The position numbers and the translations under genes are program-made. This document shows positions 1-9,028 of a DNA stretch of 64,000 nucleotides, one piece after another. The number at the start of each line of letters is the position of its first letter. The stretch's first letter is position 1. The DNA is from Deltaproteobacteria bacterium. GTDB taxonomy: Bacteria; Myxococcota_A; Polyangia; Polyangiales; Ga0077539. The notes under the pieces are model-generated. The model was given only the letters and a program-made list of their open reading frames with translations, did no database searches and had not been told where the DNA came from. The stretch lies in assembly GCA_016218725.1 (NCBI GenBank), contig JACRDB010000013.1:1-64000 (forward strand). Reading direction: 5' to 3'.

Positions 1-17
1 CGACGGTCATGCGCGGG

Positions 18-83
18 GGCGGACGCGCATCGGTCACGTTGTGGCACCGAGGCGGACGCGCATCGGTCACGTTGTGGCACCGA
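18..83. repeat. Perfect tandem duplication of a 33-bp unit
   Basis: Two identical adjacent 33-bp copies lie at 18-50 and 51-83, each beginning ggcggacgcg and ending ggcaccga. A partial third similarity (a shared ggtca) may lie before base 18, but the window edge cuts it off. The unit is a multiple of three. It lies upstream of the 3' end of the minus-strand lipoprotein gene, and I see no convincing gene in bases 1-186, so it is either intergenic or the edge of a coding repeat outside the window. Confidence 0.8.
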
Positions 84-186
84 GGTGGAGTGTGGCGCCA
101 GGCCAGCCTCGCCCACTCGTTACGTCACCTGGAGCGCTGAGAGGGAGGGAGGAGCGCGGCGGGGCCACGGGCCCCGCCGGCGGGCG

Positions 187-1836
187 TCAGCAGGGGACGC
201 AGACGGGCATCATGCCGTAGCTGTAGATGTCGTACTGGCCGTTGTCGCAGGTGGGCCGACAAGCCCAGATCTCCGTCTCGAAGACGAAATGCGGCGTCTG
301 CCCGGGGCCGCAGGTGACGTCCGGTCGCGGGGCGCACACCACCGCGAAATCATACAGGTGCCCGTACTGGATCACGATCTCGCAGGGCCGGTCGCAGCGC
401 CAGTAGCCCCCGCGGACGTAGTTCGGGTAGCGCCCCGGCGGGCACATCGGCGGCGTGGGCACGCACCGGAAGGTGCCCGCGGACACCTCCACCGCCACCT
501 GGCTCTCCGCGCAGCGCCGCGGGCCGCAGGTCTGCGGCATGATCGGCAGCCCGTCTGCCGGGCGCAGCTCGCTGCGCGAGCCCATGGACGCCAGCTCCCG
601 GCGGTTGAAGGTCACCGTCTGGTCCGGGCCGCAGAGGCACCACTCGTCCGCCGTGCCGTTGCAGTCGTTGTCCATCCGGTCGCAGCGCTCCGTCGTGGGG
701 AGCACCATGCCCTCGCACGCGCTCCACTCGCCCGAGCGCACGCAGCGCATCGTGCCCGCGCGGCACACACCCCGCCCCGCCGTGCCCGCCGGCCCCGAGT
801 AGCACGGCCGCGTCTCGCCCATGGTGCACGGGCACCCGGGGTCGATCCGCCCGTCACAGTCGTCGTCGGCCCCGTTGCAGGTGTCCGTCCTCGCGGGCGT
901 CACCTCGCCCCGGCAGCGGCTCCAGTCCGAGGTGCCGTCCGGGCGCTCCTCGCAGGTCTGGGCCCCGCCCTGGCACGTCCCCGTCCCCATGCTCCCCATC
1001 GGGCCCGTGTAGCAGGGCCTCACCTCGCCCAGGTTGCAGCGGCAGCCCTCGTCCCTCATGCCGTCGCAGTCGTTGTCCAGCGTGTCGCAGTGCTCGATGG
1101 TCGGCAGCACCGCCCCGGTGCACGGCCCCCAGGTGGAGCCCGTCCCGGAGGTCACACACATCTGCCGCCCCGCCTCGCAGGGCCGGTGCATGCTCGTCCC
1201 CGCGGGCCCCGGGTAGCAGCTCCGGCTCGACCCGGGCATGCACGGGCAGCTCTCGTCCACCTCGCGGTCGCAGTCGTTGTCGTTGCCGTCGCACACCTCG
1301 GGCATCGGCCCGCCGAAGCCCCGACACTCGCCCCAGGTGCCGATCTCCTCGCCGCCGGTGCAGTCCTGCATCCCGTAGGTGCAGCCCGCGATCCCCGCCT
1401 CCGAGGGGCGCCCGGGGTAGCAGTTCTGCCGCGTGCCCGGCAGGCACGTGCAGCCCTCGTCCACCATGCGGTTGCCGTTGTCGTCAAAGCCGTTGTCACA
1501 CACCTCGCCGGTAGGCGTCACCACCGGGCGGCGACCGCCGTCGTCCCCCGTGGTGCCGCCGTCCCCGCCGGACCCGTCCCCGAAGGGGCTGAAGCCGTCA
1601 CCCCCACCCCCGCCGTCACCCCCACCCCCACCGTCACCCCCGCCCCCGCCGTCGGCGAAGGGATCCCGAAGCCCGGTGTCCGGACCGCTGGTGCCGCCTC
1701 CATCGCCCGTGATGTTGCCGCCGTCCCGACCCCTCCCGGTGCCGTCCGTGTCCTCCGTGCCATCACCCGTCGGACACCCCGTCAGGGTGAGCGAAAGTGT
1801 CGCGATCAGCATCCCCGCTCGTCGTTGCCAGCTCAT
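187..1836 (-). CDS. MopE-type Cys-rich lipoprotein with calcium-motif repeats
   Basis: A predicted 549-residue surface lipoprotein. The start at 1836 (MSWQRRAGML) gives a lipoprotein signal with the lipid cysteine at residue 21; an upstream in-frame extension to 2076 has no signal character. Residues about 24-115 are a Gly/Asp linker. Then come five copies of a motif of the form CDxxDNDCDGxxDExC, the putative metal-binding motif of MopE-like myxobacterial proteins. They alternate with GxxRxCYxGP segments at a spacing of roughly 60-85 residues, and a Cys-rich tail follows. The alternating acidic and cysteine spacing suggests Ca2+ binding plus disulfides outside the cell. It is monocistronic as far as can be seen; the ligand is unknown. 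Confidence 0.85.
   Translation of the reverse strand: MSWQRRAGMLIATLSLTLTGCPTGDGTEDTDGTGRGRDGGNITGDGGGTSGPDTGLRDPFADGGGGGDGGGGGDGGGGGDGFSPFGDGSGGDGGTTGDDGGRRPVVTPTGEVCDNGFDDNGNRMVDEGCTCLPGTRQNCYPGRPSEAGIAGCTYGMQDCTGGEEIGTWGECRGFGGPMPEVCDGNDNDCDREVDESCPCMPGSSRSCYPGPAGTSMHRPCEAGRQMCVTSGTGSTWGPCTGAVLPTIEHCDTLDNDCDGMRDEGCRCNLGEVRPCYTGPMGSMGTGTCQGGAQTCEERPDGTSDWSRCRGEVTPARTDTCNGADDDCDGRIDPGCPCTMGETRPCYSGPAGTAGRGVCRAGTMRCVRSGEWSACEGMVLPTTERCDRMDNDCNGTADEWCLCGPDQTVTFNRRELASMGSRSELRPADGLPIMPQTCGPRRCAESQVAVEVSAGTFRCVPTPPMCPPGRYPNYVRGGYWRCDRPCEIVIQYGHLYDFAVVCAPRPDVTCGPGQTPHFVFETEIWACRPTCDNGQYDIYSYGMMPVCVPC
1594..1647 (-). repeat. 18-bp tandem repeat encoding GGGGGD units
   Basis: Three head-to-tail 18-bp units (1594-1611, 1612-1629, 1630-1647) in the linker of the MopE-type lipoprotein encode repeated Gly5-Asp. 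The coding (minus) strand carries runs of five guanines, so it could fold as a G-quadruplex and is prone to slippage. Copy number may vary between strains. Confidence 0.8.
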
Positions 1837-2103
1837 CGGAACCTCGTTGGGTAGGAGCCTCGGAATCCCTCGGGACCAATCCCTCCCCCGGAGTGGGAGG
1901 GTAACCTCACACCCGGGAGCGCCGTAGAAGCTCAATGCACGCGCCGTGCGACGCGCTCTACACACCTCCTGCACCCCCCCAACAGGGACCGTCTGCCCCG
2001 GAAACGCACATTTTCCCCTGCGACCGCTATTTCCCGAAGGCGCTCCGAAGCCCCCGGCGGGAGCTTCGACGCCCACTGGTCACAACCCCTACCAGTGCCA
2101 TTT

Positions 2104-2122
2104 TTCGGCTATGATGGCCGAA
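2104..2122 (-). terminator. Small hairpin after the secreted-protein gene
   Basis: A 6-bp stem (ttcggc / gccgaa) with a 7-base loop sits 4 bases beyond the stop codon of the minus-strand gene ending at 2127. On the minus strand an A-run rather than a T-run follows, so as a rho-independent terminator it is weak. The remaining 1837-2103 stretch is the upstream region of the MopE-type lipoprotein; I see no gene in it. Confidence 0.3.
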
Positions 2123-2126
2123 TTTG

Positions 2127-3158
2127 TCAGGGTCTTCGTTGGATGGGACCGGTGAGCACGGCCTCGAAGGCGGTGCCCGGGACGTCCCGGAGCTGGGCGA
2201 GGTCGTCGTCGTCCCAGCCGGGGTCCATGGCGCCGGTGATGAACCAGTTGGTGCCCGTGTCCGCGGTGAACATCCCGTAGCGCTTCAGGGCCTCCAGAAT
2301 GACCCTGGTGGCGCCGTGGAAGCGCGAGAGGTCGTAGTCCGCCCGGAGCCGCAGGCGCAGCCCCATGGGCGGGGCGTCCGGGTCCGAGTCGTCGCCTCCG
2401 GGGTGCCGGGCGGGCGCGATCCACCCCGCCTGGGTGTGGTCAAAGGTCACCCGGAGCGCGTGGCGGATGGCCCCGGCCTGGACCTCGTCCCGGCGCACCA
2501 GGCCCGGGAGGATGGGCAGGCCCGCCTGGTCGCAGCTCGTCCAGGTGTCGGGCCGCAGGGCGTTGGAGCGCAGGTCCCAGCTCGCCCCGGAGCCCGCCAC
2601 GAAGCCCCGGCCCTCTCGCCGGGAGTGGTAGAGCTCGAAGAGCCGGCAGGTGCCCGACTGCACCACCAGGATGTGACGGTCGTTGCCGCCCTCGATGGCC
2701 ACGTCCAGCGGGATCGGGAAGGGCCCCGGGTCGCTCTCGTCGCCGTATTCATCGTAGCGGATGGGCACCGGGGGGGTGCCCGCGGGCGCCACCGTGTAGG
2801 GGATCCCATAGGCGCGGTCGCTGCCGAAATCCGGGTGGAGGTTCGGGTCCCCGTGGGCCTGGATGTTCGCGATGAAGCGCCCGCTCTGGGGGTGCACCGG
2901 CAGCCTGGAGATGTCCTGGTTCCAGGGGTTGTCCGCGGGGAACAGCGGGCATCCGCCCAGCACCGGCCCGGGTCCGGACGCCGGTGGCGCGAGGAGTCCG
3001 TGGTCCGTCGCGGGCGCCGTCATCGCCGTGGTGGTGGTGTTGCGGTCGGCGGGAGGGCTCCCGTTGCGGCGCTCCCGGCAGGTGACCAGGGCAAGCGGGA
3101 CCGTCGTCAGGAGGAGCGCGAGGGGCTTCACCCCCACCGCACTACCACCTCCAGACAC
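2127..3158 (-). CDS. Secreted protein of unknown function
   Basis: A 343-residue protein of unrecognised family. The N-terminus (positively charged start, then hydrophobic KPLALLLTTVPLALVTC) looks like a signal peptide; the cysteine at residue 27 follows Val-Thr, so lipidation is possible but not canonical. A linker leads to a folded body beginning near the NPWNQDIS segment and ending in a WDDDDL acidic patch. The start overlaps the end of the upstream flippase gene by 17 bases, so translation is probably coupled. Last gene of a minus-strand envelope cluster (7668 to 2127), which suggests an extracytoplasmic role. The N-terminal start is the least certain part. Confidence 0.7.
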   Translation of the reverse strand: MSGGGSAVGVKPLALLLTTVPLALVTCRERRNGSPPADRNTTTTAMTAPATDHGLLAPPASGPGPVLGGCPLFPADNPWNQDISRLPVHPQSGRFIANIQAHGDPNLHPDFGSDRAYGIPYTVAPAGTPPVPIRYDEYGDESDPGPFPIPLDVAIEGGNDRHILVVQSGTCRLFELYHSRREGRGFVAGSGASWDLRSNALRPDTWTSCDQAGLPILPGLVRRDEVQAGAIRHALRVTFDHTQAGWIAPARHPGGDDSDPDAPPMGLRLRLRADYDLSRFHGATRVILEALKRYGMFTADTGTNWFITGAMDPGWDDDDLAQLRDVPGTAFEAVLTGPIQRRP

Positions 3159-4638
3159 GGCGCCGCAACCGGGCCAGGAAGGCCCTCTCGTCGGGCTCGC
3201 GGAAGATCAGCAGGGCCGCCAGGACGGGGTACGCCAGCACGATGGCCCCGGCCCGCAGGAGCCCTCCGGCGAGGGAGTGCCCGGGGGCCAGCACCGCCAG
3301 GAGGGCCCCGGCCAGCGCCAGCGCCGAGAGGGCGATCATCCTGCCGTACTCGTAGCGCACGGGCAGGGCGCGGCGGACCGCGCCGTGCATCGCCAGGAGA
3401 TACAAGAAGAACACCACCGGCGTGGTGACGATGGCCCCGTAGAGCCCGAAGCGCTCCACCAGGACGATCCCGAGGCACAGGTCCACCACGGCGGCCGCGG
3501 GCTCCACGCCGGCGATGGCGCCGGTGGCCCTGGCCACGAAGAGCCCGTTGCGGAAGTAGTCCGCGATCTCCCGCATCGCGAAGGCGAAGGCCACCGCCGG
3601 GACCACGAGCGCGGCGCGCTGGTACGACGCGTCGGCCATCACCCGGATGGCCAGCGGCGAGAAGGCCGACAGGCCCAGCGCGGCGAACATGAACACCCCC
3701 ACGAAGAGCGTGCCGATGCGGCGGTAGCTCCGGCGCTCGGGCTCACCGTCCCAGACCTTGTACATCTGCGCGCTCCAGGCGCTCCTCAGGGGCTGCCCGA
3801 GGGCCAGGGAGACCATCATCCCGAAGCGCGCCCCGAGGGACCACAGCCCCACCTCCGAGAGCGTGGTGTAGTGGGCCAGCACGTAGGAGCGCGAGTGCTG
3901 CAGGCCGAGCATTGCCACGGCCCCGGGGATCAGCGGCCAGCCGAAGCGCAGCACCCGCCGGAGGAGCGCGCGGTCGAAGTGCAGCCCCGTGCGGCGCAGG
4001 AGCGCGCCCACGGTGAGCGTCGCCACGAGGGCCGAGGAGCACAGGCTCGACAGGACGATCCCGCGGACCCCGAGGTGGAACACCACCAGGAACACCACGT
4101 TGAGCACCAGCCCGAAGGCGTAGCGCCCCACCACCGCGGCGACGTAGGTGTAGGGCCGGTCCTCGCCGCGGTACACCGCCAGGGGGATCTCGATGAGGGA
4201 CTGGAAGCCCACGGCGGCGAAGGTCCAGCGAAGGAGGAGCGCCCTGGAGGGGTCCCGCAGCACGGGACCGGCCAGGGACGGGGCCAGGGCCCAGCCCCCG
4301 ACGCCGATCAGGCACCCCACCACCACCAGGCTCAGCGCCGCGGTGGCCGTGGTGCGCGCCCTCTCGGCCTCGGAGCGCGCGTCGTTGAAGAAGCGCAGGA
4401 AGCTGTCCGTGATGGCCGCCGAGAAGATCACCACCACCACGTTGTCCGCGGTGTCCACGAGCTCCAGCACGCCGTAGTCCTCGGGCGTCAGGAGCCGGGT
4501 GTAGAGCGGCACCAGCAGGAACGACAGGAACCGCGACAGGACGATCCCCGCGGTGTAGATCGCCCCCCGGGAGGCCAGCAACGACAGCGGCCCGAGGGGG
4601 CTCCTCCCCGGGGTCGCCTCGGCGCTCGCCTCGCTCAC
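3142..4638 (-). CDS. Wzx-like polysaccharide flippase / O-unit translocase
   Basis: A 498-residue multi-pass membrane protein of the MOP superfamily (polysaccharide synthase / oligosaccharide flippase). It shows the family's N-terminal pattern: a first helix with SRFLSFLLVPLYTRLLT followed by an acidic PEDYGVLEL segment, then about 12-14 hydrophobic helices and a basic C-terminal tail. Such proteins flip undecaprenyl-linked glycans across the inner membrane. No glycosyltransferases lie nearby, so the glycan cannot be named. It follows an M23 peptidase gene (35-base gap) and overlaps the next gene, so it is probably part of an operon. Confidence 0.85.
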   Translation of the reverse strand: MSEASAEATPGRSPLGPLSLLASRGAIYTAGIVLSRFLSFLLVPLYTRLLTPEDYGVLELVDTADNVVVVIFSAAITDSFLRFFNDARSEAERARTTATAALSLVVVGCLIGVGGWALAPSLAGPVLRDPSRALLLRWTFAAVGFQSLIEIPLAVYRGEDRPYTYVAAVVGRYAFGLVLNVVFLVVFHLGVRGIVLSSLCSSALVATLTVGALLRRTGLHFDRALLRRVLRFGWPLIPGAVAMLGLQHSRSYVLAHYTTLSEVGLWSLGARFGMMVSLALGQPLRSAWSAQMYKVWDGEPERRSYRRIGTLFVGVFMFAALGLSAFSPLAIRVMADASYQRAALVVPAVAFAFAMREIADYFRNGLFVARATGAIAGVEPAAAVVDLCLGIVLVERFGLYGAIVTTPVVFFLYLLAMHGAVRRALPVRYEYGRMIALSALALAGALLAVLAPGHSLAGGLLRAGAIVLAYPVLAALLIFREPDERAFLARLRRRVWRW

Positions 4639-4673
4639 AACCCAGGCACCCTACGCAGCTTGCTCACGGCGCG

Positions 4674-6203
4674 TCAATCACCACGGAGGGTGTCCTCGTC
4701 GTCATCGAGCAGGTCCTCGGGCGCCTCCGGGCCCTCCTCCGGGGGCGCCTCCGAGGGCGCGCGCGACGGCGTGGGTGGCGCGGCAGGTGCGTCCAGCGCC
4801 ACCGCGGGGGCGTCCACGGAGAGCCCGTCCAGGGCGGTGCCCAGCATCGCCACGGAGGCCCGAAACGCCGCCAGGGCGTCGTCCGGGAGCCGCTGCCTCG
4901 GGGTGTGATACGCGAGCGGATCCACGAACGCACCCCCACGGCGGACGGAGAAATGCAGGTGGGGCCCGGTGCTCCTCCCGGTGGATCCGACATAGCCCAG
5001 GAGCTGGCCGGCGCGCACCCTGACACCTTGCCTCACCCCCGGGGCAAAGCGCGACAGGTGCGCGTAGCCGGTCTCCAGCCCGAGGGGTCGGTGCAGCACC
5101 CTCACGAGGTTCCCCGAGGGCCCCGAGGGCCCGACGGACAGCACCACGCCCTCCGCCGAGGCAGCCACCGGCGTGCCCAGCGGGGCCGCGAAGTCCACCC
5201 CGAGGTGCGGCCGAAGGACATGCAGCACCGGGTGCATGCGGTGCAGATCAAAGCGCGACGAGAGCCTCGCGCCCGTCACGGGTCCTCGCAGGACGCCTCG
5301 CTCCACGGTGAGGCCCTCGGCGTCGTAGAGGTCCCCGGGGCCGGAGCTCATCCGGAAGCGGTAGCCCCGGTGGTGTCCTCCGGGGCCCTGGTGGTCCAGC
5401 GCCAGCACCGGACCGTAGCGGTAGAACCCGTCGTTCAGGCGCTCTTCCTCCAGGACCACGCGCACCAGGTCGCCCTCGCGCAGCCTGGGCGAGAGCCCGA
5501 GGGACGTGAGGGCCTCGCCCACCGGGACCAGCACCTCGGGCTCCACGCCCAGGGCCCGCAGGTGGGTCCCCGGCGGCCCCCGGGGCACCTCCCAGCACGC
5601 GGCGAGCTGCACCGACTCCACCCGGGCCTGCACGCTCTCGGCGCTCCAGGCGCCGTCGCCGCCGCGGGTGGCCTCCCAGAGCTCGGCCCTCCCCCGGCGG
5701 TACTGCACCCTCAGGAGCGCGTGGCTGCCGGGGTCCCGCAGCGCCACCACCACGTCCGAAGGCCGCAAGGCACGCATGTTCACGTGCCTCCGGAGGCTCT
5801 GGGAGACCGCCCGGGGCTCGTCCCGGGTGAGTCCGAGGAGCCTCAGGGCCCCCACGAGGGTGCGCCCCCGCCCGAGCGTGAGCTGGCTGCGCTCCAGCGA
5901 CGGCGCCCGCAGCCTCGGCCGGGCACCGGGCTCCGCGGCGGCCGCGGCTGCGGGCTGCGAGAGCGCTGCGGGCACGGCCCTCGGGGCCCGGTGCCTCGGG
6001 CGCCGGACGGGCGTGGTGGCCACCACGATCCCCAGGCCCACGCCCCCCAGGGCGCCGCCCAGCGAGGCCGCCCCGAGGGCCACCAGGAAGAGCGCCCGCA
6101 GCCCGATGCCCACGGGCTCCGGGGCTTCAACCAGCCTCCTAGGCCCACGCACCACCGGGTCGTGGTCCAGGGCCTCGGCGTCCAGGTCATCGTCCGGGAC
6201 CAT
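4674..6203 (-). CDS. Membrane-anchored M23 family metallopeptidase
   Basis: A 509-residue LytM/M23 peptidoglycan endopeptidase-type protein. The start at 6203 (MVPDDDLDAE) is preferred because the in-frame extension to 6356 is Trp/Arg-rich shadow sequence. One transmembrane helix lies at about 34-62, then a long periplasmic region, then the M23 domain at about 310-435. The zinc ligands are visible: H333 and D337 in HLGVD, and H417 in HLHF, with the catalytic-type H382 in YAHLS and H415. All key residues are present, so the enzyme may be active against peptide crosslinks, unlike degenerate LytM regulators. The gene is 19 bases after the HExxH lipoprotein gene and 35 before the flippase gene. 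Confidence 0.9.
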   Translation of the reverse strand: MVPDDDLDAEALDHDPVVRGPRRLVEAPEPVGIGLRALFLVALGAASLGGALGGVGLGIVVATTPVRRPRHRAPRAVPAALSQPAAAAAAEPGARPRLRAPSLERSQLTLGRGRTLVGALRLLGLTRDEPRAVSQSLRRHVNMRALRPSDVVVALRDPGSHALLRVQYRRGRAELWEATRGGDGAWSAESVQARVESVQLAACWEVPRGPPGTHLRALGVEPEVLVPVGEALTSLGLSPRLREGDLVRVVLEEERLNDGFYRYGPVLALDHQGPGGHHRGYRFRMSSGPGDLYDAEGLTVERGVLRGPVTGARLSSRFDLHRMHPVLHVLRPHLGVDFAAPLGTPVAASAEGVVLSVGPSGPSGNLVRVLHRPLGLETGYAHLSRFAPGVRQGVRVRAGQLLGYVGSTGRSTGPHLHFSVRRGGAFVDPLAYHTPRQRLPDDALAAFRASVAMLGTALDGLSVDAPAVALDAPAAPPTPSRAPSEAPPEEGPEAPEDLLDDDEDTLRGD

Positions 6204-6222
6204 TGCTCCGCACAGACACCAC

Positions 6223-7668
6223 CTAGCGCGCCAACACCTGCCGCACCACCAGCGCGGCCCGATCCTGGGGCACCCGATCGCCCACCAGGACGGTCCTCCC
6301 GCTCCGGGCCACCAGCGAGACCCTCCCGGGGGACACCACCCTCGCCACCATGGCACCAGGAACCGACACCACCGGTGCCTGTGGGTATCTGTGGGCTAGA
6401 ACCGCCTGGGCTCCAGCGGCAAATTCCGTCGCCTGGGCGTCGGTTGCGGCCCCCGTCACCGGATCCATGGTTACGGTCCACAGGAGGACATCCCGAGCGA
6501 GGGCCTCCGGGGAGAGCTCGACGCCGGCGTCCAGGGGGCGGAGGGAGCCGTTGGGGACCAGGAGCACGGCGTGGTCACCGCCCCAGCCCGCGGCGCCGGA
6601 GTCCGCCCGAGGCACCGGCAGGGCCGTCTGGAGGAAGAGCCGCAGCCCGAGCTCGCCCTCCACGTCGTGGTAGGCGAGCTGGAAGTCCCGGGCCAGGGCC
6701 GCGGGCACCGTGGGGGGGACCGCGATGGGCGGCTCCCGGGCGGCGAGCTTGTCCGCGTGGAGCACCTGCTCGGTGGACGCCGGGGGCGTGGCCAGGAGGT
6801 CGTTGATGGCGTGGTAGTCCCCGTCGGCGCGGACGATCCTGGCGCAGAGCGAGAAGCCCTGGAGGTAGGGGAAGAGCAGCGTGTCCCGGAGCGCCGCGGG
6901 GGCCGCGGCGAGGCGTGGCTGGTCCGCGGTGGCCTGGAGCTGGCCTCGGAGGAGGGCGTCGGGGTCCTGGAGGTCGCGCAGGGTGCGGCCCGCGGCGCGC
7001 ATGGCGAAGTCCATCATGGCCGCGGTGGCGTCGCCCTCGACCACGCTCATGGCGGCGAGCTGGGCGTCGTTTCCGCCCTGCTGGTGGTGGGTGAAGCGCC
7101 CGATGTTGAAGTGCTGGTCCTGGAGGGCGTGGGTGAGCTCGTGGGCCATGGTGCTGGCCTGGGCCTCGGCGGGCACCCAGTCGGCGATGTACAACCGCTG
7201 CTCCAGCGGGTCGTAGAAGCCCAGCACCTGCTCCTCCAGGAGCGCGAACACCGTGGCCTCGTAGTCCATGGACTCCGGCAGGAGCCCGAGGCGCTTCTGG
7301 AGCTCGCCCTCCAGGGTGATCTCCGCGCCGGGGTACTCCTGGCGGGTGCGCTCCCGGAGCCGGGCCACGATCTGCGCGCGGGACATCACCCCGCGGGGGA
7401 TGGGCCGACGGAGCGCGAGCCCCCGGAGCGTGGCCATGCGCGCAGAGAGCGTGTCCGCCAGGGTCTCCAGCGCGCGAGCCCCGGCCCCGACGCCCGCCGA
7501 GGGGCCGCCGCCGGCGTCCCGGGCCGTGGCCGCCACGGGCGGCGGGGCCATCGGTGGCGCGTCGGCCATGGGGGCCGGGGTGTTCGGGTGCCGGCACGTC
7601 AGCGCCCCGAGGGCGAGCGCGCAAAGGGTTTTCTGCAAGCGCATGCGAGGGCCGGGAAGATACTCCAT
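6223..7668 (-). CDS. Putative HExxH zinc metalloprotease lipoprotein
   Basis: A 481-residue predicted lipoprotein: basic N-terminus, hydrophobic LCALALGALTC and lipid cysteine at residue 25. A HELTH motif at 176-180, preceded by FYDPLEQRLYI and followed by ALQDQHF, is the typical gluzincin helix; the third zinc ligand is not obvious. I do not recognise a named family. The start at 7668 has a strong G-rich ribosome site (aggggga) just ahead; an alternative ATG at 7644 would shorten the n-region by eight residues but has no such site. First gene of the minus-strand envelope cluster, with only 35 bases separating it from the divergent cyclic-nucleotide-binding gene. Confidence 0.75.
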   Translation of the reverse strand: MEYLPGPRMRLQKTLCALALGALTCRHPNTPAPMADAPPMAPPPVAATARDAGGGPSAGVGAGARALETLADTLSARMATLRGLALRRPIPRGVMSRAQIVARLRERTRQEYPGAEITLEGELQKRLGLLPESMDYEATVFALLEEQVLGFYDPLEQRLYIADWVPAEAQASTMAHELTHALQDQHFNIGRFTHHQQGGNDAQLAAMSVVEGDATAAMMDFAMRAAGRTLRDLQDPDALLRGQLQATADQPRLAAAPAALRDTLLFPYLQGFSLCARIVRADGDYHAINDLLATPPASTEQVLHADKLAAREPPIAVPPTVPAALARDFQLAYHDVEGELGLRLFLQTALPVPRADSGAAGWGGDHAVLLVPNGSLRPLDAGVELSPEALARDVLLWTVTMDPVTGAATDAQATEFAAGAQAVLAHRYPQAPVVSVPGAMVARVVSPGRVSLVARSGRTVLVGDRVPQDRAALVVRQVLAR

Positions 7669-7703
7669 GGCTCCCCCTGGCGCTGGTATCTTCGCGGGAC
7701 CCG

Positions 7704-9023
7704 ATGCGTACCCGCGACCGTCACGCGCCCACGGCGCCCACCCAGGCCGGGGACCTCGCCCTGGAGGCCCTGGCCGAAAACGACCCGGAGCGCAGCCTCC
7801 GCCACGCCATCCCGGCCCTCGGGGACGTGGGCGCCGGCGCCCCGGGGCTGGACCTCGTGGGCCGCTCGGCGGTGAGCCTCGGGGCCATGAGCCTCGCCCG
7901 AGGGGCCTTCGAGGCCGCCGCCGTGGCCCTCACGGAGCAGGGCCAGGTGTGCCACGCCGTGGCCAGCGCCGTGGCGGCCCTGCGCCTCGCGGGCCGCGAC
8001 GCGCCCCTGGAGGCCGTGGCCGAGGCCTTCGCCGCGGACGTGGAGCGCACCTCCTCGGCGCGCGTGGGGCCCCCGCCCCTGCACTCCGACGACGTCTCGC
8101 CCCTTGAAGACACGGTCCCAAGGGACGAGCTCCTGGCCCTCGCCCGGGACGCCGTCGCGCGGGCGCCGGTCACCGACGAGCTCCCGGCCCGCGCCGCCCA
8201 CCCGCTCTGGGGCACGCTCCCAAAAACCTGCTTCATGGCCTTCGCCCAGGCGCTCCAGGTGAGGCTCTGCCGCGCCCAGGAGCAGGTGCTCACCGAGGGA
8301 CAGCCCGGAGACAGCCTGTACCTCATCGCCCGCGGAGAGGTGCGCGTGGTGCGGGGCCTCGGTGAAAAGACCCGGGACCTCGCGGTGCTCGGCGCCGGGG
8401 CGGTCTTCGGCGAGATGGCGCTCCTCACCCGCTCCCCGCGCGCGGCCAGCGCCATCACCACCCGCGCCGCGCTCCTCCTGGAGTTCCCGCGGGAGGCCGT
8501 ACATGAAGCTCTCCAGCGTTCGCCGGCCCTCGGCCGAGCCCTGGAGACCTGGTGCCGCGGGCGGCTGCTGTCTAATCTATTGTACACCTCGGCGGTGCTC
8601 CAGCGGGTGCCTGAAGGTTCCCGGGAGGCCCTCGGGGCGGCCTTCGAGACGGTGACCTTTCCTGCGGGGGCGGCGCTGCTCACGCAGGGCTCCGCGGGCA
8701 CGGGCTTGCACCTCCTGGCGCAGGGCCACGTGGAGGTGCGGCGCCGGGAGGACTCCGGCGGGACGCTCCAGCTCGCGACGCTGGGCCCCGGGGACTGCGT
8801 CGGGGAGCTCTCGCTGGTGTTGCGTCGCCCGGCGATGGCCACGGTCACGGCCCGCGAGGAGGTGGTGGCGCTGGTGCTCCGCCCGGAGCGCTTCCTGGAG
8901 ACCATGAAGGCCTTCCCGGCGCTGCTTACCTCACTCTACGAGCTCTCCGTGGAGCGCGAGGAGGAGCTCTCCTCGGTGGTGGCGCAGGAGGCCCTCTCGG
9001 CCGACGACCTGGTGCTGGTGTAG
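7704..9023 (+). CDS. Protein with two cyclic-nucleotide-binding domains
   Basis: A 439-residue soluble protein. Residues 1-170 are helical, possibly TPR-like, and are followed by two cNMP-binding domains at about 175-285 and 305-415. The phosphate-binding cassette of the first (FGEMALLTRSPRAAS, 235-249) keeps the Glu and Arg that hold a cyclic nucleotide. The second (VGELSLVLRRPAMAT, 366-380) has the Glu but lacks the Arg. No DNA-binding or enzymatic output domain is visible, so it may act through protein contacts. Shares a 35-bp divergent intergenic region with the HExxH lipoprotein. A short cluster of rare AT-rich codons occurs at 8569-8586. Confidence 0.85.
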   Translation: MRTRDRHAPTAPTQAGDLALEALAENDPERSLRHAIPALGDVGAGAPGLDLVGRSAVSLGAMSLARGAFEAAAVALTEQGQVCHAVASAVAALRLAGRDAPLEAVAEAFAADVERTSSARVGPPPLHSDDVSPLEDTVPRDELLALARDAVARAPVTDELPARAAHPLWGTLPKTCFMAFAQALQVRLCRAQEQVLTEGQPGDSLYLIARGEVRVVRGLGEKTRDLAVLGAGAVFGEMALLTRSPRAASAITTRAALLLEFPREAVHEALQRSPALGRALETWCRGRLLSNLLYTSAVLQRVPEGSREALGAAFETVTFPAGAALLTQGSAGTGLHLLAQGHVEVRRREDSGGTLQLATLGPGDCVGELSLVLRRPAMATVTAREEVVALVLRPERFLETMKAFPALLTSLYELSVEREEELSSVVAQEALSADDLVLV

Positions 9024-9028
9024 CCCGC

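Noticed and set aside
85..1854. Long open frame on the plus strand opposite the MopE-type lipoprotein
   Set aside because: It is an Arg/Ala/His/Pro-rich mirror of a GC-rich gene, lacks motifs, and the minus-strand reading has a clear lipoprotein signal and metal-binding repeats.
4905..6806. 633-residue plus-strand frame opposite the M23 peptidase
   Set aside because: Mirror frame of the peptidase and HExxH lipoprotein genes, Arg/Pro/Gly-rich and without motifs.
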